From Halomicrobium zhouii (lineage in GTDB: Archaea > Halobacteriota > Halobacteria > Halobacteriales > Haloarculaceae), in the NCBI RefSeq assembly GCF_900114435.1, contig NZ_FOZK01000001.1:372001-436000 (forward strand): 64,000 nucleotides of DNA. The letters are read 5' to 3'. Position numbers and translations under genes: made by a program. Shown one piece after another: positions 8,313-16,836 of the stretch. The notes beneath the pieces are model-generated. The model did not search any database. It had not been told where the DNA came from and worked only from the letters and a program-made list of their open reading frames with translations. The first letter of the stretch is position 1, and each line of letters starts with the position of its first letter.

Positions 8313-8837
8313 ATGGGGAGCGTCGACCTGTCTAACAGTCAGCGCCAGATCGTGACCGTCCTCGTCAACGAGTACCAGGCGTCCGGCGACCCCGTGAAGG
8401 GGAGCATCATCGCGGACGTGGTCGACCAGCGGGCGTCGACGGTCCGGAACACGATGCAGGGGCTGAAGGCCCTCAATCTGGTCGAGGGGGTCCCCGGACC
8501 GACCGGTGGCTATCGCCCGACCGACGCCGCCTTCGACGTCCTGCAGCGCGAGGACCTCGACGAGCGGGCCTCCGTCACGCTCGCCCAGGACTTCGAGCGC
8601 GTCGACGTGACCGTCGACCGGATCCGGTTCCCGAACGTCTTCCACCCGACCGAGTGTACCGCGCACGTCCACTTCCAGGGGTCGGTCGACCAGGTGTCGG
8701 TCGGCGACCCCATCGTCGTCGGGCCGACGCCGCGCTCGCACCTCGCCGTCGCCGGCGAAGTCGCGGCGATCAGCGACACGGCCGACGAGATCGTCCTCGA
8801 CGTCGTCTCGATGGAAGCCCCGCTCACCGAGGAGTAA
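8313..8837 (+). CDS. winged-helix transcription regulator with C-terminal beta domain
   Basis: 174 residues. Residues 1-65 form a winged HTH (SNSQRQIVTVLVNEYQASGD; RASTVRNTMQGLKALNLVEG is the recognition part; GPTGGYRPT is the wing), in the style of Rrf2/HrcA-type haloarchaeal regulators. Residues ~80-174 form a beta-rich domain (VDVTVDRIRFPNVFHPTECT, VGDPIVVGPTPRSHLAVAGE) that may sense a ligand or mediate dimerisation. Likely a DNA-binding regulator; target unknown. It is the first of three regulator genes on this strand. Confidence 0.75.
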   Translation: MGSVDLSNSQRQIVTVLVNEYQASGDPVKGSIIADVVDQRASTVRNTMQGLKALNLVEGVPGPTGGYRPTDAAFDVLQREDLDERASVTLAQDFERVDVTVDRIRFPNVFHPTECTAHVHFQGSVDQVSVGDPIVVGPTPRSHLAVAGEVAAISDTADEIVLDVVSMEAPLTEE

Positions 8838-8926
8838 CACGGCCCTACAGTCAACGAAATTTGCAAAACGATCGACTATTTCGGGGAATACAGTAAAGTA
8901 CTCAACTGAGAACGGGAAATACAGGA

Positions 8927-9721
8927 ATGTCCGAGGACCCGTTCGACCACGTCGCCTTTCTCTCTCGATCGAAAACCCGCGTCTGTCTCCTCGCGCTCCT
9001 CAGCGACCGGGGGCCCACGAGCCGGCGAACGCTCCGGGACCGCCTCGAGGCCTCCCAGTCGACGGTCGTCCGGTCGGTCCAGGCGCTGGAACGACGCGGC
9101 TGGGTCGAGCGCGACGACGGCGCGGTCCGTGCTACGGGGACCGGAACGCTCGTTGCCGACGAGTTCTGCGAACTCCTGGACGGACTGGACGAGACCACGG
9201 ATCTCGGCCCGTTTCTGCAGTGGTTCCCCCACGAGGAGTTCGACCTCGACCTGACGCACCTGTACGGCGCGACGGTGACGACGCCGAGTCCCGGCGATCC
9301 CTACGCGCCGGCGCGAGAACAGACCGAACTCGTCCGGACCGCGAGTCGCGTCCGTGCGCTCCTGCCGTCTATCGACATCGACGGCACTCGCGTGGCCCAC
9401 GAGCGGATCACGAACGGGGATCTGGCGACCGAGGTAGTCGTCGGTCACGCCGTCCGCGAGACCATCTGCGACGGCGAGTACGCCCGGCTCTTCGGCGAGC
9501 AGATCGACGCCGGCTCGTCCGTGTTCGGCCTCGACGAGGCGTTGCCCTTCTACCTCGGACTCGACGGGGAGGGCGTGGTCCAGATCGGCGTCGAAGACGA
9601 CGACGGCGTCCCGCAGGCCCTCCTCGAGACGGACAGCGAGCCCGTCCGAACCTGGGCCGACGACGTCTACCGGTCCTATCGCGACCGCGCGACGGAACTG
9701 GCTCCAGGGGACTTCGCGTAG
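8927..9721 (+). CDS. HTH regulator with FilR1-like C-terminal domain
   Basis: 264 residues. The N-terminal winged HTH (FLSRSKTRVCLLALLSDRGP, SRRTLRDRLEASQSTVVRSV) is of MarR/ArsR type. The rest follows the pattern of haloarchaeal regulators with the FilR1 middle domain (DIDGTRVAHERITNGDLATE, GEYARLFGEQIDAG, ...DDGVPQALLETDSEPVRTWA). A transcription regulator with unknown effector. It lies 89 bases after the preceding regulator, so the two may be separately transcribed. Confidence 0.8.
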   Translation: MSEDPFDHVAFLSRSKTRVCLLALLSDRGPTSRRTLRDRLEASQSTVVRSVQALERRGWVERDDGAVRATGTGTLVADEFCELLDGLDETTDLGPFLQWFPHEEFDLDLTHLYGATVTTPSPGDPYAPAREQTELVRTASRVRALLPSIDIDGTRVAHERITNGDLATEVVVGHAVRETICDGEYARLFGEQIDAGSSVFGLDEALPFYLGLDGEGVVQIGVEDDDGVPQALLETDSEPVRTWADDVYRSYRDRATELAPGDFA

Positions 9722-9769
9722 TCCGCGTCTCCCGAGCGCGTCCGTCGCTGGCCAACGCCGTTGCACGGC

Positions 9770-9784
9770 GTGCATCGGATGCAC
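9770..9784. promoter_or_regulatory. perfect palindrome upstream of the HTH gene at 9824
   Basis: GTGCAT CGG ATGCAC is a perfect 6-bp inverted repeat with a 3-base centre, ending 39 bases before the ATG. It sits in the promoter region between two HTH genes, so it is a candidate operator for one of them. Confidence 0.4.
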
Positions 9785-9823
9785 GGGGTAACGTAATCCG
9801 GGAGACGGCCCTGTCACTGACCG

Positions 9824-10207
9824 ATGACGGGCGACGGTAGTGGAAACGATGCAGAGTGTGACCACGACGACTGTTCGACGGGGGACGAGGTCGGCGACGT
9901 CGACCGACCCCGACTGGACGTGATCGTCGACGTCCTCACGCATCCGGTGCGCCGGCGGGTCCTCACCGCGCTCGACGACGTCGAGGAGGAACTGTCGGTG
10001 GCGGATCTCGCGACGGCGGTCGTCCGGTCTCACGCCGTCGGCGACGGCGTGCCGGGCCCAGTCGACCCCGACGCTCCCGTCGAACTGCGACTCTACCACG
10101 TCCACCTCCCCAAACTGGCCGCGGCGGATCTGGTCACCTTCGACCGGCGCGATATGACCGTCCGTCTCACGGCGGCGGGAGAGAGAGCCGTTCGACGATA
10201 CCTCTAG
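9824..10207 (+). CDS. small HTH protein (DUF7344-like)
   Basis: 127 residues. After an acidic N-terminus, residues ~30-127 match the haloarchaeal DUF7344 pattern: RLDVIVDVLTHPVRRRVLTA, then a Leu/Ala helix, then LYHVHLPKLAAADLVTFDRR as the recognition helix and wing. A regulator of unknown target; the upstream palindrome could be its own operator. Confidence 0.75.
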   Translation: MTGDGSGNDAECDHDDCSTGDEVGDVDRPRLDVIVDVLTHPVRRRVLTALDDVEEELSVADLATAVVRSHAVGDGVPGPVDPDAPVELRLYHVHLPKLAAADLVTFDRRDMTVRLTAAGERAVRRYL

Positions 10208-10250
10208 TCGCGTTCGTCGCGACTCCTGCCGGACACCGCACCGACTCATA

Positions 10251-10360
10251 GTGGCGGTTGTAATTCGTTACCGGTATCCCCTCGCAACCGGCCGGTTCAG
10301 CTCCGGTTGAGCACTGTTAGTGTCTACCTCCTGAAAACCGTTACAACCACCACTATCACT
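10251..10360. repeat. inverted-end element of the GGTTGTAA family (without 57-bp units)
   Basis: AGTGGCGGTTGTAA at 10251 and the reverse-complementary TTACAACCACCACT near 10345 bracket about 80 bases. The left end also matches the left ends of the 57-bp repeat blocks at 7.56 and 54.75 kb. Confidence 0.45.
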
Positions 10361-10380
10361 GGCGACCGTCGTCGCGTCGG

Positions 10381-10540
10381 CAGTCTGTCCCGTCCCGTGC
10401 AGTCTGTCCCGTTTTGTCCCGTGCAGACCGTCCCGTTCTGTCCCGTGCAGTCTGTCCCGTTCTGTCGTGGGCCGCCGTCCCGTTTTGTCCCGTGCAGACC
10501 GTCCCGTTCTGTCCCGTGCAGACCGTCCCGTTCTGTGCAG
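10381..10540. repeat. 24-bp tandem repeat (CCCGT-rich)
   Basis: About six units of TGTCCCGTGCAG plus ACCGTCCCGTTC, with variants such as TCTGTCCCG and GTTTTGTCCC. Spacers are absent, so this is not a CRISPR. Minus-strand translation gives an octapeptide repeat without other gene signs. Together with the element at 10251 it fills the gap between 10208 and 10645. Confidence 0.75.
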
Positions 10541-10645
10541 CGTCGCCCGAGCGTTAGCCGCTCGCTCTCCCACCCCGTCCAGTTCTCACCGCTGATATTC
10601 TCGCCCCTGTGAGTTATCACTGCTGGCGGTGAGTGGATATCAACG

Positions 10646-11245
10646 ATGATGCCGTGGGGCCACTTCGCCGTCGCCTTCCTCCCCTACCTCGCCTACCGGC
10701 TGGTGGGCCACCGGGACCTGCCGTCGCGGCGGGCCACCGTCTTCCTGCTCGTGGCCTCCCAGCTCCCGGACCTGATCGACAAGCCCCTTGCCTGGAGCGT
10801 CCACCTCCTGCCGAGTGGGCGTTCGCTGGCTCACTCACTGCTGGTCGCCGCCCCGGTCGTCGTCCTCGTCAGCGTGCTCGCGGCCCGTCGCGGACGCGCC
10901 GAACTCGGCCCGCTGTTCGGCTTTGGCTACCTCACCCACGTCGTCGGTGACGTCTACCGGGCGCTCCTGTACACGTCGCCGGACCAGTGGGCGGGGACCT
11001 ACGTCGCGAGTCTCGTGTGGCCCCTGGCGCCGGTCCCGGCCTCCGAGACGACGGCGTTTCTCCACTACTTCCTGCGCGTCTCCCCGGCGCGCTACGGCCA
11101 GGTCGCGGTCGGCCTCGTCCTGTTCGGCCTGCTCTTCGCCGCTCCGGAGATCAGGGCCGTCCTCGAACGACGGCGGCTCCCCGGCGACACGACCGACGAC
11201 GACGTCGCCGTGAGGACTGCAGACCACCGGTTCGACGCCGATTGA
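10646..11245 (+). CDS. YdjM-like/DUF457 membrane-bound metal-dependent hydrolase family protein
   Basis: 199 residues with about four membrane segments. The family signature is visible: a His near the start (MPWGHFAVAFLPYL), LLVASQLPDLID (Asp ligands) and SGRSLAHSLLVAAPVV (a second His), then THVVGDVYRALLYT (His-Asp). These residues are the presumed metal ligands of LexA-binding, membrane-bound hydrolase-like proteins. Substrate unknown. The direction matches the sulfatase downstream, 194 bases away. Confidence 0.7.
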   Translation: MMPWGHFAVAFLPYLAYRLVGHRDLPSRRATVFLLVASQLPDLIDKPLAWSVHLLPSGRSLAHSLLVAAPVVVLVSVLAARRGRAELGPLFGFGYLTHVVGDVYRALLYTSPDQWAGTYVASLVWPLAPVPASETTAFLHYFLRVSPARYGQVAVGLVLFGLLFAAPEIRAVLERRRLPGDTTDDDVAVRTADHRFDAD

Positions 11246-11439
11246 CGCGGCGGTGTTCGGGGAGACCGAAACGCTCAAGCGACTGACTGACCGTTCAGTA
11301 GTATCGTGGCGGTTCTGACGCCCCGGCCGGTCGGGACGGTACGCACTCACCGCCAGCGGCAGTTTCGACGGTCCTGTCGTCGACTGCTCGCGGGTGAGCA
11401 CGCCGGACGCGGGCCGAGCGACACGTCCCACGTTCGACT

Positions 11440-12870
11440 ATGACTCCTGCTACAGCACCCTCGAACGTCGTCCTGGTGACGGTCGACTCGCTGCGAGCGG
11501 ACGCCATCGGCGCCTACGACGACGCCCGGCACACGCCGGTGCTCGACTCGCTCGCCGAGCGCGGCACCGTCTTCGAGCGGGCGTTCGCGACTGGCAACTG
11601 GACGCCCTTCTCTTTCCCCTCGCTGCTGGGGTCGCGGCCGGTGTTCGCCGACACGGGCCAGATCGGCGTCGACGGCGCGCCCACCCTCGCCCGGACGCTC
11701 TCCGAGGCTGGCCTGTCGACTGGTGGGTTCAACGCCGCCAACGGCTTTCTCACCTCTCACTGGGGGTACGACGACGGCTTCGACGAGTTCGAGCCCTTCG
11801 TCGCCAGCGTCGGCTCCGGGCTCTACAGTCGCTACCTCGCGACCCACCCGACGGTGGAAGCGTGGCTCCAGCTGGCGACCTCGCCGGTCCGGCGGCTCGG
11901 TTCCTGGCTGCGCGGCAACACCGACGACCGGCCGTTCCTGGACACCTCGCGCATGTTCGACGTCGAACACGCCGCGACGGAGTTCGTCGCGGAGGCGGAC
12001 GGTCCCTTCTTCCTCTGGGTCCACTACATGGACGCCCATACGCCGTACGTCCCCGCGCCTCGCTACATCCGCGAGGTCTCCTCGGACCGCCTCGGGACCC
12101 ACCGGATGCTCCACGCCCACACCCGGACCGGACTGGGCTGGGACGTCGGCGAGCGAACCCTGGCGGACCTGCGGACGCTGTACCAGGCAGCGGTGCGGCA
12201 GGTCGACGCCAGCGTCGGCCGGCTCCTCGAGGCGCTCTCCGCGAACGACGTCGCCGACGACACCGCCGTCGTCGTGGCGGGCGACCACGGCGAGGAGTTC
12301 CAGGAGCACGGCCACCTCGCCCACTACCCGAAGCTCTACGACGAACTGATCGGTGTCCCGCTCGTCGTCGACGTCCCCGGCGCCGAGGGCCGACGGATCG
12401 AGGGCCAGGTCGGCCTCGACGACGTCCCGCCGACGGTGGTCGACCTGCTCGACGTCGACGCGCCCGAGGAGTGGGCGGGGACGAGCCTCGCGCCGAGCGT
12501 CCTCGACGGCGAGTCCCCAGACGACGACCCGGTGGTCTCCGTCACGGTCCGCGGCGAGGACGTGACGTCCCAGCCCATCCCCCGCTCGCTCGAGGACGGC
12601 GACCTGCTGGTCAGCGTCCGGGACCGCGAGTGGACCTACGTCGAGAACGTCGACGCGGGGACGACCGAACTGTACTATCGGCCCGACGACCCGACCCAGC
12701 AGACGGACCTGTCGACGGATCCGACCGGGGAGGCCGCGGCCGTCGTCGACCGGTTCGCCCCCCTCGTCGACGCCCACGCCGCCCGCCTCCGCGAGCGGAC
12801 CGAGCGATCGACGACCGGCGAGGTCGACGACGACCTCGGGGCACGGCTGGAGGCGCTCGGCTACCGATAA
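11440..12870 (+). CDS. sulfatase / alkaline phosphatase superfamily hydrolase
   Basis: 476 residues. The N-terminal metal site is NVVLVTVDSLRADAIGAY. The usual nucleophile region is NWTPFSFPSLLGSR, which lacks a clear CxPxR or SxPxR sulfatase signature, so a phosphodiesterase or transferase activity is equally possible. The second metal site is VVVAGDHGEEFQEHGHL. No signal peptide is seen, so it probably acts in the cytoplasm or at the inner membrane face. It shares a TAATG overlap with the following GtrA gene. Such pairs are common in surface polysaccharide and N-glycan loci (known), which suggests cell-surface sugar modification (inference). Confidence 0.82.
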   Translation: MTPATAPSNVVLVTVDSLRADAIGAYDDARHTPVLDSLAERGTVFERAFATGNWTPFSFPSLLGSRPVFADTGQIGVDGAPTLARTLSEAGLSTGGFNAANGFLTSHWGYDDGFDEFEPFVASVGSGLYSRYLATHPTVEAWLQLATSPVRRLGSWLRGNTDDRPFLDTSRMFDVEHAATEFVAEADGPFFLWVHYMDAHTPYVPAPRYIREVSSDRLGTHRMLHAHTRTGLGWDVGERTLADLRTLYQAAVRQVDASVGRLLEALSANDVADDTAVVVAGDHGEEFQEHGHLAHYPKLYDELIGVPLVVDVPGAEGRRIEGQVGLDDVPPTVVDLLDVDAPEEWAGTSLAPSVLDGESPDDDPVVSVTVRGEDVTSQPIPRSLEDGDLLVSVRDREWTYVENVDAGTTELYYRPDDPTQQTDLSTDPTGEAAAVVDRFAPLVDAHAARLRERTERSTTGEVDDDLGARLEALGYR

Positions 12871-13292
12871 TGGTCCGGGAGCTGCTGCGCAACCTCCTGG
12901 ACGGTCCCATCGCCCCGCAACTGCGCAAGTTCGTCGCCGTCGGCGCGGTCACGGCCGGGATCCAGATGGTGCTGCTGTGGGCGTTCGTCGACGCCGGCGG
13001 ACTCAACTATCTCGTCGGCGCGGCCGTCGCCATCGAGATCACCATCGTCCTCTCGTACGTGCTCAACAACGCCTGGACGTTTCGCGCCTCCCGGAACACG
13101 GGCCGGGTCGACTACCTGACCGGCCTGGTGAAGACGAACGTGGTGCGCGGGACGGCCATCCCGATCCAGCTCGCAGTGCTGTTCGTCCTGGTCGAGTGGC
13201 AGACGCTCACCTACCTGGTCGGTAACGCGGTCGCCATCGGCGTCAGCGGGCTCTACCGGTACGTCCTCGACGCCCGCTGGACGTGGGGCTAA
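12870..13292 (+). CDS. GtrA-like membrane protein
   Basis: 140 residues, four membrane helices. FVAVGAVTAGIQMVLLWAFV, then ITIVLSYVLNNAWTFR with the family's conserved NxxWTF element, and at the end YVLDARWTWG. GtrA proteins are thought to help move lipid-linked sugars across the membrane. The start is fixed by the one-base overlap with the sulfatase stop (TAATG), so the two are translationally coupled. Confidence 0.85.
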   Translation: MVRELLRNLLDGPIAPQLRKFVAVGAVTAGIQMVLLWAFVDAGGLNYLVGAAVAIEITIVLSYVLNNAWTFRASRNTGRVDYLTGLVKTNVVRGTAIPIQLAVLFVLVEWQTLTYLVGNAVAIGVSGLYRYVLDARWTWG

Positions 13293-13490
13293 GGAACCGG
13301 AGACTGCCGAACTGCCGGGGTGAGTGGCCGCAGGCTGGGGCCCCATGGCGGTCGCTTTCCGGGTCTGGCGGACCACCGCGGTCGCGTTCCGGGCCCTCGT
13401 CGGCCGAAAACGGCTTCGGTCCTGGAGAGCGGCTCCGGGGGCCGCGAACCCGGTAGCGTTGCGGCGCGTCAGACGCCCGTCAGAACGTTC

Positions 13491-13504
13491 CCTAACTGGT
13501 TAGG
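13491..13504. promoter_or_regulatory. palindrome CCTAAC-TG-GTTAGG upstream of the HTH gene at 13545
   Basis: A perfect 6-bp inverted repeat with a 2-base centre, 41-54 bases before the ATG. That places it just upstream of or over a leaderless promoter: a candidate operator. Confidence 0.4.
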
Positions 13505-13544
13505 CAATCGTGTTGTAAGGGAGGGCATACTCCATCAGGTAGCT

Positions 13545-13949
13545 ATGGCGGGGTCACCAGTCACAGACGATCGACTCAGTGCAGTGCTCGGAAAGTCGCG
13601 GCGACGGCTCGCGTTGTACTATCTCCTCTCGAACGAGTACACCGATATCGACTCTCTCTCCGTGCAGCTCGCGGCCTGGGAGCGGGACGAATCCGTCACC
13701 TCGGTCGACGAGGCGGCCCGGCGGCAGGTCAAGATATCGCTCCACCACAACCACCTCCCCAGACTCGAACAACACGGCGTCCTCGAGTTCGACGTCCGGA
13801 GCGGCGACGTCGTCCGCGCTCCCGGCTTCGAGGACCTCCGGCCGGCCGTCGAACGACTGCGGGCGACCGACGAGAAACTGGACCGGCTGCGGAACGACCG
13901 GGCCGTCTCCGGCGACGTCGACGGCGAACAGTTCGCGTTCACCCGATAG
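13545..13949 (+). CDS. small HTH protein (DUF7344-like)
   Basis: 134 residues: LSAVLGKSRRRLALYYLLSN, then VKISLHHNHLPRLEQHGVLE and VVRAPGFEDLRPAVERL. This is the helix, recognition helix and wing pattern of the haloarchaeal DUF7344 regulators. I chose the ATG at 13545; the open frame continues upstream but only with low-complexity sequence. An inverted repeat lies in its promoter region. Targets unknown. Confidence 0.75.
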   Translation: MAGSPVTDDRLSAVLGKSRRRLALYYLLSNEYTDIDSLSVQLAAWERDESVTSVDEAARRQVKISLHHNHLPRLEQHGVLEFDVRSGDVVRAPGFEDLRPAVERLRATDEKLDRLRNDRAVSGDVDGEQFAFTR

Positions 13950-13969
13950 ACCGTCGATTTTTCCGCTAG

Positions 13970-16006
13970 TTAGGACTGCCGGCGCTCGACCAGTTCTCCC
14001 GCGGCCTCCAGCGCGTCACGAGCCCCGCGCTCGTCGACGCTCCCGCGCGCGAACGCCTCCCGCTCGTAGGCCCGCGTGACGCGTTCGAACGCCCGCCGTT
14101 CGTCCTCCCCGAGCGACTCGGTGGTCGCCACGAGTTCCGCGTGCGTCCGGGGCGCCTCGTCGGGGGCGTACCGCTCGCGGATGGCCGCGTACGCCGCCCG
14201 GACGGCCGCCCCCGCGGCGCCGCGTTCGAGGAACGTCTCGGCGCGCTCGATGGCGGGCGCGCGGTCGGGCGACTCGTCGGTCGGCTCCGTGGTCGACTGG
14301 CTCACCGCTGGCGCGCCGTCGCGCTCCTCGTCCGGGTCCGAACCCCGGCGCCGGACCAGCCAGACGCCCAGGAGCACCAGCCCGACCCCGGCAACGCCGA
14401 GGCCGACCAGGACGGACAGGGAGCCGTCGCCCGGGACCCATCCCTGCAAGAGTCCGCTCGCTCCCCCGGACCCGGCCTGGCCGACGTCGACCGTCGTGGT
14501 CGCACGAGCGTCGTCGAGGTTCGTCCCCGCCCCGTCGAAACTCGCCGCGACCTGGACCCGACCGCTCGGCGCCGCGCCTGCCGGCGCCAGCGGGACCGTC
14601 GCGGCGTACCTCCCGTCCGGTCCGGTCTCGACGGTCGTGACGACGGTCCCGTTTCGTGAGAGCTGGACCTGCTGGCCGTCGACAGGCCGGCCGTCGTCGG
14701 TGACCAGCCGGCCGCTGACCGTCGCCTCGCTCCCCTGGCGTTCCCCGGTGACGTTCAGGGTCGTCCCGGTTGCCTCGACCGTGGTGGTGACCTGCTCGTC
14801 GGCGGCCGCGATGGCCCGGTCCCGGAGCGGGACGGCGACACGCAGTTCCTGGTCACCGGCGGGAACGGACGCGGGTAGCGCCCCGTCGACGCGGACCGCG
14901 CCCTCGTCGTTGGTGGTCGCTCGCCCGACCCGCTGGCCCGCGACGTCGGCGACGACGGGCACGCCGTTCACCGGCTGGCCGTCGACGGTGACCGCGACGA
15001 TCGCGCCGGCGGGCTCCCCGAAGCGCGTCTCTTCGGTGTGTTCGCGGACCGTGATCGTCGGCTCGACCTGCTGGACGTCGACGGGCCCGCTCACGTTCGA
15101 CCCGAGGTACGCCGACTCGTTCCGCGGGACGTACGCCACCTCGACGCTCGTCGCGTTCGTCCGGAGCGTTCGCGGTCGGTAGCTGACGGTGAACCGCCCC
15201 TCCGCGTCGGTGGTCGTGGCGTGTGGCCGGTCGGCGACCGCGATGGTCACCTCCCGGTTCGCCACCGCCGTCCCGTTCTCGGCCGTCAGCCGGCCGATCA
15301 GTTCGAGCGGGTCGGTGAACGAGATGGTCCGCGTCGCCTCGAGTACCGTGAGTTCGGTCTCGACGAAGGTGGCCTGACGCACCGCTTCCTGGCGCTCGCT
15401 GACGTCCGCGGTGAGATTCTGGACGACGGCCCGCTCCGGGTCCGTGTCGGCGCCCGTCTGGTTCTCCAGGGTGACGTACCCCCGCGTCGTGTTCGCCCCG
15501 CTTCGACCGATCCGGTCGCCCAGCCGGTTCATCTCGCGAGCCGCCTGCCGTGCGGCGCTCTCGTTGCCGTTCTCGCGGGCCCGCTCGTAGCGCTCGCTGG
15601 CGCTCTCGAAGCGCTCGGCCTGCATCGCGAGGTCGCGCTGTGACTCCCGCACGTCACGGTAAGTCTCGCCGGCGTCCTCGCCCTCGCCAGTCTCCCCTGC
15701 GACGTCGACGTACTGTTCGAGGCGCTCGTCGTAGTCGTCGCCGAGCATCGACCTGGCCCGCTCGTACTCGCCCTCGCTCAGGGCCACCGTACTCGACCCC
15801 AGCTGCCCGCTCAACCGCCCGTCGAGCCATCGCTGGAGTTCCTGGAGGTCCCCCGACTCCCCCGCTTCCTCTGGCCGTTCGTGCTGGACCGTCTCGTTCG
15901 CCGCTGGGGTGTCGGTCGCCTGCGCCACGGCGCCGCCGCTCACGCCACCCAGTGCGGCGAGTACGACCAGCGCGCAGACGACCGCCCGACGGTCCAGCGC
16001 TTGCAC
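13970..16006 (-). CDS. large surface protein with Ig-like domains, one TM and DUF4129-like tail
   Basis: 678 residues. A signal peptide (RRAVVCALVVLAALGGVSGG) is followed by a helical, charged region (60-170, coiled-coil-like). Several beta domains follow (AENGTAVANREVTIAVADRP; VDGQPVNGVPVVADVAGQRV; VSGRLVTDDGRPVDGQQVQL) of the carboxypeptidase-regulatory or Ig-like type. A single TM helix (LSVLVGLGVAGVGLVLLGVW) precedes a cytoplasmic tail (TEPTDESPDRAPAIERAETF ... YAAIRERYAPDEAPRTHAEL). The tail has the helical form of DUF4129, often found beside transglutaminase-like proteins. Probably envelope-associated; exact role unknown. Confidence 0.75.
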   Translation of the reverse strand: MQALDRRAVVCALVVLAALGGVSGGAVAQATDTPAANETVQHERPEEAGESGDLQELQRWLDGRLSGQLGSSTVALSEGEYERARSMLGDDYDERLEQYVDVAGETGEGEDAGETYRDVRESQRDLAMQAERFESASERYERARENGNESAARQAAREMNRLGDRIGRSGANTTRGYVTLENQTGADTDPERAVVQNLTADVSERQEAVRQATFVETELTVLEATRTISFTDPLELIGRLTAENGTAVANREVTIAVADRPHATTTDAEGRFTVSYRPRTLRTNATSVEVAYVPRNESAYLGSNVSGPVDVQQVEPTITVREHTEETRFGEPAGAIVAVTVDGQPVNGVPVVADVAGQRVGRATTNDEGAVRVDGALPASVPAGDQELRVAVPLRDRAIAAADEQVTTTVEATGTTLNVTGERQGSEATVSGRLVTDDGRPVDGQQVQLSRNGTVVTTVETGPDGRYAATVPLAPAGAAPSGRVQVAASFDGAGTNLDDARATTTVDVGQAGSGGASGLLQGWVPGDGSLSVLVGLGVAGVGLVLLGVWLVRRRGSDPDEERDGAPAVSQSTTEPTDESPDRAPAIERAETFLERGAAGAAVRAAYAAIRERYAPDEAPRTHAELVATTESLGEDERRAFERVTRAYEREAFARGSVDERGARDALEAAGELVERRQS

Positions 16007-16140
16007 GTTCTACCCGTCGCGTCGCGCGCGTAATAATCGTGTGGGATTTCTAATGGGTCGGCTCGGGATGGATTGGATCTGTCTGGGTGTGAGTCGAGTG
16101 AGTGGTACTGCGAATCGGCTGTCGAAAGACCGGAGCCAGC

Positions 16141-16645
16141 AACACCCAGAAAGCCCTCGGCCCGCTCGACTCGCGGGACTCGCTGCGCTCCTCGCTCCGC
16201 TGCGGTGCTTGCTTCGTCCGGCATCGTCGACCGTACCTCGCCCTTTCATTCCTCCAGGCCCAGCACAGCACCGCGGCCCTGCCCTTCCCCTGGTCGCGCG
16301 ATGAAACGCGCTCTCACGGCTTCGCCGTTCGAGCAACCGCGGTCGCTTCGCGCCCGCTCAGCTCCCGGCCGGGCGGTTGTGGAGCGGTCAGGAAGCGTGA
16401 CCCGGAGCGGACGCGACGGGTCCGGGGAGGGTTGGTGGTTCTAATCGTGAGCGCGTTTTATCGCGCGAGCGATGCGGAACCTGGAGGACTGAAAGGGCGA
16501 GGCGGGGTCGTCGAAGTCCGAACCCGCAAGCACGCGAGGAACGAGCGCGCGCAGCGGGTTCGCACGAGTCGAGCGCGCCGAGGGCTTTCGAGGTGTTTGT
16601 AGTCTCGATTCTCACTCAAGAGAGCGCGCCGAGGGCTTTCGAGGT
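16141..16645. repeat. composite inverted hairpin element, copy A
   Basis: Left arm 16141-16248 starts AACACCCAGAAAGCCCTCGG and ends CCTCGCCCTTTC. Right arm 16489-16598 starts CTGAAAGGGCGAGG and ends GCCGAGGGCTTTCGAGGTGT. The core between them carries recognisable modules: GGCCCTGCCCTTCCCCTGG, then CCCGGCCGGGCGGTTG, then GGAGCGGTCAGGAAGCGTG, then a GGGGAGG...TGGTGGTTCTAAT block. A second copy of the right terminus sits at 16622-16645. No ORF in the element looks coding. Confidence 0.75.
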
Positions 16646-16760
16646 CTTGCTGCCAACGCTCCCGTCGACAACTCGAACCCATCGAACCGCACAGTCCATC
16701 ACCGGTACTCCTCGTCCAGAATCATCGCGAGAGACACGGAACCGACCACGAAAGTGTGAA

Positions 16761-16831
16761 TGCAGGGGGGAGGAGTCGAACCTCCAGCTCGGTCGTGGAC
16801 CGACCGCATGTTGCCATTACACTACCCGTGC
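16761..16831 (-). tRNA. tRNA-like gene with abnormal anticodon loop (copy 1, class I)
   Basis: The minus strand folds as a 71-base tRNA. The acceptor is GCACGGG/CCCCTGC with one C-C mismatch at pair 4, discriminator A. The D arm is GTGT/ACAT. The anticodon stem is CGGTC/GACCG. The T arm is GGAGG-TTCGACT-CCTCC. The 7-base anticodon loop is GGTCCAC and lacks U33, so no anticodon can be read with confidence (TCC, Gly, by position only). It lies 5 bases after a second tRNA-like gene, with a TATA-like element upstream of both. It could be a decayed tRNA or a tRNA-like RNA with another role. Confidence 0.45.
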
Positions 16832-16836
16832 GCGGA

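Noticed and set aside
11394-13292. 632-codon plus frame over the sulfatase
   Set aside because: Only its end matches a real gene (GtrA, from 12870). The rest is Arg/Pro-rich shadow of the sulfatase frame.
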